64,000 nt of DNA. Source: Cristatella mucedo. Its lineage: Eukaryota > Bryozoa > Phylactolaemata > Cristatellidae. This document shows positions 1-10,607 of the stretch, piece by piece (within the stretch, counting starts at the first letter, position 1; each line of letters begins with the position of its first letter). A program made the translations under genes and the position numbers. A model generated the notes under the pieces. It was not told the DNA's origin. It ran no database searches and saw nothing but the letters and a program-made list of their open reading frames with translations. The DNA is taken from positions 2,104,001 through 2,168,000 of the forward strand of contig WPIO01000024.1 of assembly GCA_009760855.2 (NCBI GenBank), in the 5' to 3' direction.

Positions 1-1540
1 TAGAAAAGATTAGTTTAGTGTGTAAGCAAAATAAAATATTTTTTTAGTTTAGTGTTCTTAAATTCTATGTATCTTTGTTGTATAATATCTGACATTATAT
101 CTACTATTCCTTTTGCATAGTTATCTATCTCATTTAAGCTGGCAGGATTTGATACTTTATCTTTTCGAAAATTTGTAGCAAATGAATCGTTTAGTGCTCC
201 ACTAATTCCTAATCCAAGTTTTGCTTTTTGCTGCCATTACAGCTGCTCCAGTTTTTGCATCTTCTCTAACATAACTTGCTTGTCTTGGATCAAGTGCAAA
301 GTTCTTACGCTGACTTACAAGGCCCACCATGGTTTTCTCCTTCGTACCTAGCTGAACTGCTGCATCAGTTTCAGCCTGTTCGCGCCCTCAGGGCCTGTGT
401 GTTAGCTCTGCAGGTCCTAGTCTGTGCAACTTGCTTCCACAATTCTTACGCAACGACAACTACTCTCCTGCTGCCGACTATGGCTCATTATTTTCAGCGT
501 CCTGAGCTGCTACTTCCATGCTACTCACTACCTCAACTGCTCTCCTGACTCTGCTATGCTGTCCACTTTCTCTTTGTTGCGTGAGACGAAGTTTGCTGGC
601 TACCGAATGCGTACCGAAAGCAGCATGGGCTGTGAGTGAGCTATAAAAAACTTTCCTGCTTAACACCCACATAGTCTTTATAACTTTGTGAAGTTACAGA
701 CAGAGATACATACATACATAATACGTGCTGCAGATTCTGCTAAAAATAAATCAGATTAATTTCTTATTTTTGTTCTTTGTGGCTCTGGCATACTTCCTGT
801 AAAGTAAGAGCACTGTGTCGTTCCTCAAGAGTATTCATAGGTTGTGCTCTTGCAGTATACATAGTTAAATCAACTTTTTTCTTAAAAAAACTAGTAACAG
901 TCACAGTCATTGTTACAGCTAAACCAACCGTTCCCATTATGCTAGCTATACTTGACATTGTAGCATGAATAACAGGCAGAAATCCACCTGATCTAACTTC
1001 AAGAAAATAAATTCTCCACACAATTGGATATAAAATGTAGGTGCATCCCAAAATACTTTTTCTCCAAATGTCTCTGTAAGAAACTTACTTGGATTTAGAT
1101 GCAATCTGTATTAGATGTTTCTGTTTCAAGCAATATCTCATTCACATAAAACCCAATTTCTAAAGAGCAACCATTTTCGAAAGGCCTTTTTTATCTGCTA
1201 TCGTTTTCCATGACACTATTCCATACGTACCAGAAGCAATATCATCAACTATTTCGTATATAAATCATCTTAAATCTACAGCTCATGTTATTCCAGATAA
1301 CAATACACCAAGTGCTTTACTTACAGTTTTAATTACTTTGAATGATTGTAAAACTTTTGGAACAGCTGTTGCAATCTTGTTTGATGCATGTAAGCTAAGT
1401 TCCATTGCAATCTTTGGAACAATTTTTACAACTGCTTTTGATCCAAGTTTAGCTGCTGTTGTCGATCCAGATATTACTTCTTTAGTTTTGTCTAATCCAG
1501 ATTGTATATCTTCACCAACAGAGGCTCCTTTTTTCTTCAT
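1..1540 (-). pseudogene. Unrecognised element gene with hydrophobic segment, split by a CR1-b insertion
   Basis: Reading leftwards from an ATG at 1540, the first open piece (to 1283) starts MKKKGASVGEDIQSGLDKTK and is rich in Ala, Val, Lys and Ser with an amphipathic or hydrophobic pattern. After several stops, an open piece at 1051-764 carries a hydrophobic stretch (IMGTVGLAVTMTVTVTSFF) followed by Lys residues, as in a membrane segment. A CR1-b fragment at 296-722 interrupts the gene. Beyond it an open piece resumes (ALDPRQASYVREDAKTGAAV) with at least one more frameshift. A small structural or membrane protein of the virus-like element is plausible from position and composition, but I do not recognise the family. 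Confidence 0.45.
296..722 (+). mobile_element. CR1-b 3'-end fragment inserted in the Polinton relic
   Basis: 5'-truncated copy covering the end of the reverse transcriptase ORF (reading SYLAELLHQFQPVRAL) and the 3' UTR, ending in the family tail of ACAT repeats (tacatacatacata). The same sequence recurs at 2729, 20195 and 36961. The flanking Polinton gene resumes on the other side; a 4-bp direct repeat GTGC may be the target duplication, but it is too short to be sure. Confidence 0.8.
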
Positions 1541-1551
1541 ATTTTATATAA

Positions 1552-2387
1552 ATGGAAATTATACATAAGATTAATGATGAACTATTTACAGATTTGGATT
1601 GCAATTGTAATGCAATAATTATTTGGACTTATCCAGCAAAAGACTCTGATGCAATAAGATTGGATTAAGTTCTTAGTTCAGATTTTGAAATTAATCCAGC
1701 AAATAATGTTTCAGAAGAAATTGCCTCAATTGCTAATTGTTCCAACTTACTTACAAAGAATGGTAGAGTACTTGGTTCACAGCTGAATTGTGTAAATATT
1801 GTTGGTGTCTCGGAAACTTCTGCAGATGAAACTGAATATCAAGATTACAGACCTTATAAGGTTATAAACTATGGTTTTAAAAAAGTATGACAATACTGAT
1901 CTCGATTTAGGTTTAAAAGGAATTAACTCTTTGAAAGATTCAGGATTAGTGTGTAAACAAGCAGTTGATAATTATAAACAACAATGCTATTTTAGATATC
2001 TACGATTTATTAGTTTTCCGAATCTACTAACATTAAGTAGTTTGGGATTAACTGTTAATGTGAACAGTACAGGAACAGAAACTTCTACATTACAATTAAC
2101 ATCTAATGATTTACCAATAACAAACCAACTAGGGAATAAGATAAGTTACGGAACACCACCGCCAACTTTTGTTCCTGCTACAGTAAACAATTTTGCATGA
2201 TATTTAGTATCCTTTGGTCAACTGGTAAGACAGGTATTTTCTCAGACATAACTAGTGATAATACTTTTGGTGTGTCTGGAACTTTGGCTGTTGTAATAAA
2301 TATTGATGGTTCATGCAATTACGTTATCAATAATTTTTCAGTAGATAGTTCTGTTTATTATATTGATTTTATTGTTAGTATAGTATA
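1552..2387 (+). pseudogene. Putative structural protein of the virus-like element, broken
   Basis: Plus-strand coding run starting with ATG at 1552 (MEIIHKINDELFTDL). One in-frame TAA lies near 1666, a frame change near 1871-1890, and another near 2197. The pieces at 1871-2200 and 2197-2388 are rich in Asn, Thr, Ser, Val and Ile in a beta-strand-like alternation (for example LTLSSLGLTVNVNSTGTE, SGTLAVVINIDGSC), as in jelly-roll or fibre-knob folds. It stops a few bases before the first fibre-like gene and reads the same way, so the three plus-strand genes look like one structural block. I do not recognise a named family. Confidence 0.5.
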
Positions 2388-2393
2388 AAAAAA

Positions 2394-3734
2394 ATGTCAT
2401 TTGGTTATCGTATGAAAAGAACTTATTCAAAAAACTACATTCGTAAAAGTCGTGATATTCTTTCTGGTTCATAGAATATGAATCAAAATTTAATAGAAAA
2501 TCTTGAAGATCCTGTTGATTCTGGAGATGCAGTCAACAAAAAGTATATAGATACAAACTTTTTTACTAAAGTTTCAAGAGGAACTAAGGCAGATGGTGAC
2601 ATTGACATGGACCACTTTCGATTGGTAGATCTTGCAAATCCTAACAATCCTAGTGATGCTGCTACAAATGACTATGCAGACACTAAATTACCTTCAACGA
2701 ATGGGACTATTAATGGAACATTAACTGCATGTATGTATGTATCTCCGTCTATAACTCCAAAATTCATAAAGATCGTGTGGGTGTTACACAGGAGAGTTTT
2801 GTATACCACACTCATTGCTCAAGTGGCTTTCGGTACGCATTCGGTAGCCAGCAGACTTCGTCTCACGCAACAACGAGAAAGTGGACAGCGTAGCAGAGTC
2901 AGGAGAGCAGTTAAGGTAGTAAGTAGCATGGAAGTAGCAGCTCGGGACCCCTGAAAATGATGAGCCATAGTCGGCAGCAGGAGAGTAGTTTTCGTTGCGT
3001 AAGAATTGTGGAAGCGAGTTCCACAGACTAGGACCTGCAGAGCTAAAGCTTCTGTCGCCAACGGTCTTTAAGCGGAGGAATGGAACAGCTAATTTATTAT
3101 CCACACAGGATCTGAGGGCACAAACTGGCTGAAACTGATGCAGCAGTTCAGCTAGGTACGAAGGAGCCAAGCCGTGGCTGGCCTTGTGTCTCAGCGTAAG
3201 AACTCAAAATGGCTTAATTAATTTTAGTAATCCTCCTTACTCAGACAATGACGTTCCAAATAAAGCTTACATGAATAATCATTTTGTAAAACTAACTGGA
3301 GGAACTATCAATGGTTCCATAGATATGAATGGTTATCCTATTATTATAAAAAATGATCCTGTTAATCTTAATGATTGAGTAAATCTCAAGTATCTAAATA
3401 AGGAATGTGATGGAAATATATATACTGTAACATTTCAATGAGTAATGGATAGTTCTTTAAATACTGTGGTGTATGGAACAACAACTGCTGGGCAATGGAA
3501 CTTAGGAGATGTCCGTAGAGGAATATTTGTGGTTGGAGTAACATATAATTTTTCAGGTTTTGGAAAAAAGTTCTTATGCTTTTGCCATCTACATTAATAG
3601 CATTGCAGGGTCAACTATCTGGCGGTTATATGTTAGATAGTAATATTAAGCTAGTACAAAGTTGGGCTTTTATATCAGGATCAGATTTATTTAACAAACA
3701 CATAATTATGAATGTTTATATAGCATTAGGTTAA
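2394..3734 (+). pseudogene. Fibre-like repeat protein 1, interrupted by a CR1-b insertion
   Basis: The ATG at 2394 gives a basic N-terminus (MSFGYRMKRTYSKNYIRKSR). A TAG at 2472 then breaks the frame, but the same frame continues through an ATG at 2478. The body repeats a pattern of the type D-hydrophobic-x-N-L-x-x-P-x-x-x-x-D-A-x-x-K-x-Y-x-D: LIENLEDPVDSGDAVNKKY, then RLVDLANPNNPSDAATNDYA, and after the insertion NFSNPPYSDNDVPNKAYMNN and GSIDMNGYPIIIKNDPVN. Such repeats are known from phage tail-fibre-like proteins and from uncharacterised proteins of invertebrate Polintons. The C-terminal part (about 3445-3731) is a Gly/aromatic-rich non-repeat domain with a frameshift near 3570. The stop TAA at 3732-3734 overlaps the next gene's ATG. 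Confidence 0.6.
2729..3206 (-). mobile_element. CR1-b 3'-end fragment inside fibre-like gene 1
   Basis: Minus-strand copy of the same 3' segment seen at 296-722, with its tail (atgtatgtatgtat, the complement of the ACAT repeat) on the left and the 5' truncation at tcagcgtaagaact on the right, almost the same point as the 296 copy. The open minus-strand reading (MAPSYLAELLHQFQPVCALR) is the ORF2 C-terminus. Fibre-repeat coding sequence is present on both sides, so the insertion is later than the element's arrival. Confidence 0.85.
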
Positions 3735-4835
3735 TGTTACGTAGATATTTTTTAGATATGCCAGGAACTTTGGATCTTGATTCAAACAGAATAACAAATT
3801 TAGGAAGTACTGTAGATTCATTGGAAACAGTTAGTAAATCATTTGCTGATAACAACTATCTAAGAAGTGATTCTGACTAATTCATAAGAGTAAATGTATC
3901 CGCAAACTCAAAAAAATATGTTGGTGTGTCAAATTCAATTACTGGAAGTGATATAACAACAAAACAGTATTGTGACAGTAAATTTGGAAAAGAAAAGCAA
4001 GTTGTGATAAATGGAAAGTTAAACGTAAATAGATTGATTGTTAATTATTTTTCTGATATTTTTCACTCTAATATGTTAGCTTCTATATTTTTAAGAAGTA
4101 TACCTGATGATAATTTTATAATAAATGCTGCATTTAAACTAGATGGCATTTTAACTGTTAATAGTATAAATAATCTTCCAAACTATAAGAATGTTTATGT
4201 ACTAACTAAGATTTCAAATTTTAGAATACATAAACCAACTTTCTCAAATATAATATTAAAAATGAAAGATATTGATATAAATAACAAAGGCTGAAATGTT
4301 ATTGATAGTAAAACTAAATACACTAGTTCAAACAAATCAACAAGTGTAAGATCATTTTTATTAAAAGATGATAATAAAACTAGAGTAAATTAACAAATTG
4401 TAACCTCAAAAAATATTATATTTGTTGGTGATTTAATTGGTGATGATATAATAGTTAGAAGCTACTATTAAAAATTGGATTCTCTAAATGTATTACCTTC
4501 TAATTTACTTCTTATTAGGCATGATGGCATAGAAGATTATGACATGCTTTTTTAAATGATTATATATCAAATTTTATCGTTCCAGAAACAACTTGGGCAA
4601 AAAAATTACGTTTAAAATTAGTTATTCTATTTTAAATTATCAAAGTTTTACAACTCTAAATGATTTAGATTTTATTGAGATTGGTTTAATGACAGTAGTA
4701 ACATTCAGAAATCTAAAAACTACTATATTTTCATTAAAACTTTCCAAGTTGGTAAACTACAAGTCCTTCCTAAATCTATTTTGTCATAATTTGTTTGTTT
4801 GTTTATATTTTTCTAGAGTAAGCTCCTTACTTTAA
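3734..4835 (+). pseudogene. Fibre-like repeat protein 2, broken
   Basis: Starts with an ATG at 3734 that shares bases with the stop of fibre-like gene 1 (TAATG). The N-terminus reads MLRRYFLDMPGTLDLDSNRI and continues TNLGSTVDSLETVSKSFADN, another unit of the fibre repeat. After a TAA near 3878 and a frame change, SITGSDITTKQYCDSKFGKE gives one more repeat-like end. The long C-terminal part (about 4000-4835) is Asn/Ile/Leu/Phe-rich and reads open at 3926-4294, then in pieces to 4835. Probably a paralogue of gene 1 with a different distal domain, as expected for a receptor-binding fibre; the function is inferred. Confidence 0.5.
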
Positions 4836-5170
4836 AATTTGTTTGGTTGTTTCCATTTGTGTAGAGTAAGCTTCTGGCTTTAAACTATTTATTTTATCTA
4901 CTTAAAAATCTTTTAGAAACTCTGAGAAAATAGAAACATCTAACTTTTGTAAATATACATGAATCCTATTGATCAGAATGATTTATTCTTATAGCTTTGT
5001 ATTCTAAAACTAATCTTAATGATTCTAACAATGAACATCTCTAATATCTTTAATTCGTCCCATTGAAAACGAACAAATCCTAAAATTAGAATATTTTTGA
5101 ACTTGGACTTCATTTAGAGAATCAGGGCATCTTGCTTCAATAGAAGCCATGTCTATATTATTTATTTATG
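4836..5170. other. AT-rich stretch between convergent gene blocks, no gene seen
   Basis: Lies between the end of the plus-strand fibre-like genes and the end of the minus-strand gene block. I see only short AT-rich frames and a local near-repeat (tttgtttgtttatattt... and aaatttgtttggttg around 4785-4855). This is where convergent transcripts would terminate. Confidence 0.4.
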
Positions 5171-5715
5171 TTACAAAACAGCAGTTGGAACAGTATCAGC
5201 TGGGACAGTAGACGTTGAAGCAGTTGGGTCGGTAGTAGACGTTGATGCAAGAGCAGCAAGTGTTCCGTTTTGTTTTGAACTTGCTCCATCAGATGTATCT
5301 GATAGAGTAGCATAGCATCCGTCTTAAACAATACCTGAGATGTCCGGTTGAACTCCTGATATGCCTGTGATTACAGTTGATAATGTTGGTAGCTGACTGG
5401 CAATCCATGTAGTCTAACCAGAGATTTCTCCAGGTGTATGTAGAAGTGCATCAATGTTTCCTCTAACTGTTGATTCAAGATTAGATGTTACACTTGCCAT
5501 TCCAGAACATATTACTTTTAGAGCTTCATTGTCACAATTATCGATATAAAATTTCTTTAACAGAAACATCTGTCATTTTTAAACTATCTGAGTCGAGTGA
5601 TTGTTGATCCGAGGCAGTTTTTCTAGATTTAACAAGGTAGTCTACATAAGATTTCAGTAGAGTAGCAGATGTAGCTAGATTTGGGTCAGTAATGTCACTA
5701 GTTTTTTGTCATCCT
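5171..5715 (-). pseudogene. Unrecognised Thr/Ser/Ala-rich protein of the virus-like element
   Basis: A minus-strand reading of about 180 codons, from an ATG near 5713 to a TAA at 5171-5173, can be followed with a few stops and frame changes. The N-terminal half is mixed (TSDITDPNLATSATLLKSYV). The C-terminus is a low-complexity tail of Thr, Ser, Ala, Pro and Val (LASTSTTDPTASTSTVPADT), like a linker or a glycosylated tail. Same strand and tight spacing as the 80-residue gene upstream suggest one transcription unit with the polymerase block. Family not recognised. Confidence 0.4.
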
Positions 5716-5746
5716 CATATAATAACTTTAAGAAAATTTAACAAAA

Positions 5747-5989
5747 TTACATTTGAGTGACAATCTGGACGCCTTGTTTAGTTTTTGGAGACTTAGCTTT
5801 TTTATCTGCTTCTGATAGCGTTGTGTTTATCTTACTACGACTATCCATTAGTTTATCACATGTCTCACAAATTTCTATAAGAATACTAGCAAATAAACAA
5901 TTTAAATTTGGGATACGTTTATCTAATGAGTGTTTAACGATTCTTTGATCAACTCCTTTAAGTTTTTGTAGACAAATCTTTAGTGCCAT
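5747..5989 (-). CDS. 80-residue protein of the virus-like element, frame intact
   Basis: Complete open frame from ATG to stop, MALKICLQKLKGVDQRIVKH at the start, then a Leu/Ile/Cys-rich middle (LFASILIEICETCDKLMDSR) and a Lys-rich C-terminal third. It sits between other small same-strand genes with short gaps, which supports it as a real gene. It is one of the few frames in this block not broken. Helical throughout by composition, with no signal peptide or membrane helix. Function unknown. Confidence 0.45.
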   Translation of the reverse strand: MALKICLQKLKGVDQRIVKHSLDKRIPNLNCLFASILIEICETCDKLMDSRSKINTTLSEADKKAKSPKTKQGVQIVTQM

Positions 5990-6050
5990 GTCCCTAGATT
6001 GCTTACAACTAAGAATTCGTGAGCATCAATTATATATTATTATTAGTTTT

Positions 6051-6254
6051 TTACAATTCATCATCTTCATAACCATAATTATAACTATATTCTACTCCTT
6101 CTTCAAATCAAAATGCTTGTTCATAACTTTCATCTTCAGGATTGTAATCTGGATAATCATCTTCAGTGTCAGATTCTGTTTCAGATTTGGATTCGGATTC
6201 AGTCTCATCTTAAACTTCAACTTCTACTCCATCAGTCTCAATTTCTTCTGACAT
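6051..6254 (-). pseudogene. Small acidic protein gene, two in-frame stops
   Basis: ATG at 6254 (MSEEIETDGVEVEV), then a stop, then a highly acidic run (DETESESKSETESDTEDDYP) and a Glu/Tyr-rich tail ending in a TAA at 6051-6053. 67 codons with two internal stops in one frame. Acidic small proteins occur near replication genes in several DNA viruses, but nothing specific can be claimed. Confidence 0.4.
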
Positions 6255-6281
6255 TTCTATAATAGTATAGTTTTAATCTTT

Positions 6282-6451
6282 AATATAAAATATACCTACC
6301 TTTTTAAATATCAGCTCTTCTTTAGCCTCCTCATAATCCATTTCTATTTTTAATTCGTACATCTCTTTTGTGATCTCTCTAAATTGTGTTCAACTTTTAC
6401 TTTTGCTTCTGGTTTTGGCAAAGAAACATTTTCAGCTTTTCTTTTAGGCAT
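6282..6451 (-). pseudogene. Small Lys-rich protein gene after the polymerase
   Basis: ATG at 6451 gives MPKRKAENVSLPKPEAKVKV, then a one-base shift, then a charged tail ending near 6282. The KRK cluster at the start looks like a nuclear localisation signal. It follows the polymerase C-terminus by about 40 bases. Confidence 0.4.
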
Positions 6452-6489
6452 CTATATCAATATTTTTAATTACATTTACAACATTTTCC

Positions 6490-9400
6490 ACTATACTCTT
6501 TTATTCTGTAGTAGCTATAAGCAAGTGAATGAATGCCACAGTCCAACCAGTACCGTTTTGAGTCAAAAGCGGATAATGCTTTTTCATGTTGAGTGATAGT
6601 ATGAATTTAATAATTTCTTGTTTGTAATCTAGATTGAGTACAATATAAATCAGAACCATTTCTAAGACAACCAAGATAATCAAAATGAGACAAGAACTTC
6701 CTTACTACAACTTCTTTAGTTCCCATTGCTTTCTTCGCAGGTTATTTAACTTTTATTCCATCCTTTATTGTTATTGCTATTTGCAATAAGTAAAATTTTG
6801 GTCTTAAGAAAACACCATCAAGTACAACAGATTTGTCTATCATAATTTCCTTTCCATTTTTCATAATTTCCTTTCCATCTTTAATAACATATAATGTATT
6901 TGGTCAATTGTATATTTTTCTGAAATTTCATTTTTCAAGTTTTCCTAGGCTTCCTTTATTCTCTTGCATCATCTTTTCAACTCCTTCTAACTTCCATATT
7001 TCTTTTTTTTAGGATAACCAGATAAATCTTTTTATTGTAAATAATTTTCAAAATCTTCCTAAACATTATCTGTCTTTATTTTCATAACTAAAGAATCTCT
7101 ATCAGTGTAAGCAAGTGCTACGTTATCATCATAGTAATCTTTCATAGTATTATATCAGAAATCTTACATTATAAACTTTGATATTTCTAGAATAGCAAAT
7201 TCTACATAAATCGGTTTAATAAGACAAATCTCTGCTTTTTTTGTTTCTACTCCAACTAAATCTTGATTAAATAACCTTCTGTCTTTAAATCTTGCACTCA
7301 TAACTCTTCTATCAGATAAAATAACATCTTCAAATTTTAGATCAAATAACTAAATGTTAACTCTTTCTCTAACATGTTCCATTGTTTTATCAAAGAATGC
7401 ATTATTCTTTAACTTGTATTATTCCTTCTAAAAATCATCTTTTGCTTCTTTCCTTTTTTGAAATATTACTAAGAATATAACCACTGAGCCAATTGCATTG
7501 AGAAAAAATCATTACCCTGTGAATCTTAGATTATACAAAGCCCCTTTCTAAAGCAAGCTGCCAATTTCTATAGTGAATAACATATTTTACCGTAGGTTCT
7601 AAATCAACAATTAATTTCTCTACCTTGCTCTCATAGTCAATTATTTCTTCTTCTCATCTTTCACTATAGTACTCTCATGATATTTTGAATATTCTTCTAT
7701 CTCAACTTTCCTCTCAATTGATAAAAGAGGATAATCAGAATAAGTATCGTGTATTTTTTTGGACTATGCATATCAACTTGAAAAACATAACCAATATCTG
7801 AGGTATCTTTTATTGATAATATCTTTATCTTTTTAATAGAATCAATCTGTTTCTTATCTAAGAATTTAAAATTACTTGTTGGAAAGAATTGTGCCATTGC
7901 TGTTGCATAAAGAGAATTTTCGTCAACATAAAGTAGCCAACTCTTATCTTTTGTCTCATCAAAATTAGAAGCCATTTCCTTATTGGCCTTAATATGACGA
8001 CAAGAGGCTTGTGTTATTCCTCCTCTGATAGTGCTCTTGAAGAAATCAAAATGTTTAAAACTTGTCAATAAATCTAATTTAACTTTTGAAAATCTTAAGC
8101 CAGCCCACCAAGTTAATACAGGAGCAGTAAAGAAATTAGCTGAATCCAGACCATCAGTTCTTTTTGATGTGTCTAAAATGTTGAAAGACATCAGCTAACA
8201 GAAGAGCATCCATAGTAAGATAAATATCACTGTACTTTTTTTTAAAGTATCTTCTTTAGTTTGATCTATTGTTTTCATTAGGTTCCTGACTGTTTCCGCT
8301 CTTTCATATTATTTTTCTCCAATACAACCATCACCTAAAGTACTATATTAACTCTTTCTATCTGTTAATCTTTTTTCATTTAACTTTGAGAATCAATCAA
8401 CATACTCATAAAGAAAAATTCCATTTTCAGATATAAGCTCAAACTCTTCTTCAGTTAACATAGAAAAGTATTTTCCAGTATGTTCCAAAGCTTTACCAGA
8501 CTTAACAACATTCTCAATTAAATCTGCTAAACCCTTATTGAATATTTGAAGCAGATCTCTAAAACTGATCGAACTTATTTCAATAGTGATATAGTTCTCC
8601 ATATTTTTTGCTATCACATTCTTTTTCAATCTTTGGTCATGAAACTCTTAAACTAATAAATGGGCATCATATCCTTTTAAATTATGAATAAAAACTGACA
8701 GTTTAAATCTATCAGCATTTATACTAGCATTTAGATTACAAAATGCATGTGATGCTCCACGATAATTACATGTAAGATGGCAATGATGTAGAACTTTATC
8801 TTGTTTTAAGTCCAAATTACAAATATAACAAGTTGTAGCAGAATTAAACTCTGTACTCTCATCATGTGTCATAGTACTTTAATCAAATTTCTCATGTTTA
8901 GGAAGAATCTCTTTCAACTCTTTCTTAATTGAATCAACTTCCTCTAGCAAACTCTTTTAGTAGTTCTCTAACATTACTTGTTCCATTGAACAACTTCAGA
9001 CCTATTATGTTTCCATTACAATCAATACGCACCTGAATATGGTATGTGTATTTGGAAAAAATCTTCTGGAATGCTAGTATCTTCTTTATCATTCTCTCTT
9101 ACATTGGTAAGTAAGCACTCAAAATCTGCATAAGCAAGGTAAGGGCACCATAAGGTTTTTGAATATTCTCTTAAATAGCAAAGATTACCACTTCCATCTC
9201 TCTATCTTTGCTTTTGGCATTTTTCTTCTTGACTTTTCATCATTTTCTTTTTTGCTTGCTTCAATATGAGAATCTAATCTGTCCTGCGAATACAATCTAC
9301 GTAGACATCTTTTACAAGTTAATTGAGTACCCTGACCTTTTGAACTTCTACACAAACCATTAAAATTCCAAATAATAACATACTGTGAGTTAGTTTTCTC

Positions 9401-10008
9401 TTTATTACTATTTAGTAAAAGATCTAAGTGCTTCTCTTTTTCTTCATCAACTACTATTAAAGGACTTAGACTTGTATTATCATACTCGAAAACGTTTATT
9501 GAAATATTAAATAATTCTGCTACTGTAGGAATATCACTAACACTTTATGCTTGAGAGCTAGTCTTACATTAAATAACTCTTCTAATTTTTGTAATAAATG
9601 AGAGTAAAACTCAAATAGTATTTGATTTAGATCTGCAATTGACTCTGGATGAATGTCTCTCCAAAATAAAAATTTTAACAAACACCACAAAGCACAACAA
9701 TTATCTGACCCATTCTTTATATTAACAGTGGATTTCTTATTTTTTAATCCAACAGACATTGGTAGATAACTTCCTCCAAAACAATGTCTAAAATAGGTTA
9801 ACTTTGCGTATAAAGCGTTAATTCCAGAGAAGTTCCAACTAGAACCTTTCTCCAACCATTCTTCAACTCTTTTCTTGAAAGAAACAAATTGCATTCTAAT
9901 TGTTTCATCAATATCTGAAATTCTATTTATTTTTGCGTTGCTAACTCCAGCAAAAGGTTGATAATTAAAAGCTCCACTTTCTGATTCTAGAATAAGAGAA
10001 ACAACCAT
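6490..10008 (-). pseudogene. Protein-primed family B DNA polymerase of Polinton type, heavily frameshifted
   Basis: All landmarks of this polymerase appear in order on the minus strand. The N-terminal region (10008-9520) is followed by a zinc-finger segment CKRCLRRLYSQDRLDSHIE (about 9330-9275). The exonuclease I motif is YADFECL (about 9112-9135), with Asp and Glu kept. Next is a recombination-endonuclease-VII-like Cys/His cluster (CYIC...HHCHLTCNYRGASHAFCN, 8700-8850) leading into exonuclease II (HNLKGYDAH, about 8662-8690). Polymerase motif A is YVDENSLYATAM (about 7900-7935). Motif B is NAFFDKTMEHV (about 7375-7410), where a Gly is expected at the Asp. Motif C is YTDRDS (7092-7109), with Arg in place of the usual Thr between the catalytic Asps. 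The C-terminal signature is LSAFDSKRYWLDCGIHSLAY (about 6515-6580). Length, about 1170 codons, matches the family. Numerous stops and shifts make it non-functional. Confidence 0.9.
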
Positions 10009-10014
10009 TGTTAA

Positions 10015-10415
10015 TTTTAAATAACATTTAGTTTTAAGTAAATCCCTAATTACTCTATTTAAATCTGTGCTTGTTCTATCAAATTGTCAATCAAAGTCAA
10101 TTTCGCTTCTTTCTAGTCCTACATATTCATAATCCATAAACTTTCCGTCTGATGATACATGACCTAAAAACAACCTGTTTTTGAATCTTCACTAATCTTC
10201 TAGATTCTCTTTCAAATGGCCAATCCTTATTCTTTATCTCTTTTTTATTAAAGGGAATTTCATCACTTGTATTAGGAATTGCTTGAAGACTAGCTATCTA
10301 AACTACTCTTTGAGAAAAGATATCTTGGGAGAAGTCCTGTCCTTCTTCTCACTTCTTCTCTAATACGTTTTGCATGATCACTAAAACTTTCACCCTTCCC
10401 CCTCAAAAAAATCAT
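10015..10415 (-). pseudogene. Fragmentary coding sequence upstream of the polymerase
   Basis: ATG at 10415 opens MIFLRGKGESFSDHAKRIRE, continuing through an Arg-rich segment and stopping after about 40 codons. Further minus-strand pieces (HVSSDGKFMDYEYVGLERSE) lead to the polymerase ATG region. It may be the missing N-terminus of the polymerase, which is often longer in Polintons, or a separate small gene. Confidence 0.4.
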
Positions 10416-10607
10416 CTTTCTGTAACAGTTATACAGCATAAGAAAACTTTCTTTAAATCAAATAAACAAGTAAAATTTTACTAAAGTATTTACACCAAGT
10501 TTTGTAAGTATACCATTGAGTAATGTTTTTGAAAGTTATGGAGACTAGGGTCTTGGGCGAACGAGAGGCAGTCGAACGGAGTGGGATTGTTGATCGGAGG
10601 CCGAGCC

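Larger units (their letters stand above)
1..10540. mobile_element. Maverick/Polinton (adintovirus-like) element, decayed, left end outside window
   Basis: A strongly AT-rich block whose base composition changes abruptly near 10.5 kb. It holds a protein-primed family B polymerase on the minus strand, a run of small minus-strand genes behind it, and plus-strand genes with repeated fibre-like motifs. Compact packing (one TAATG stop/start overlap) and divergent gene blocks are typical of Polintons and adintoviruses. Nearly every frame has stops or frameshifts, so this is an old genomic copy. I did not find a recognisable retroviral-type integrase, FtsK-type ATPase, cysteine protease or major capsid protein in the visible part; they may lie left of the window or be lost. 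No terminal inverted repeat can be tested because only one end is present. Confidence 0.75.
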
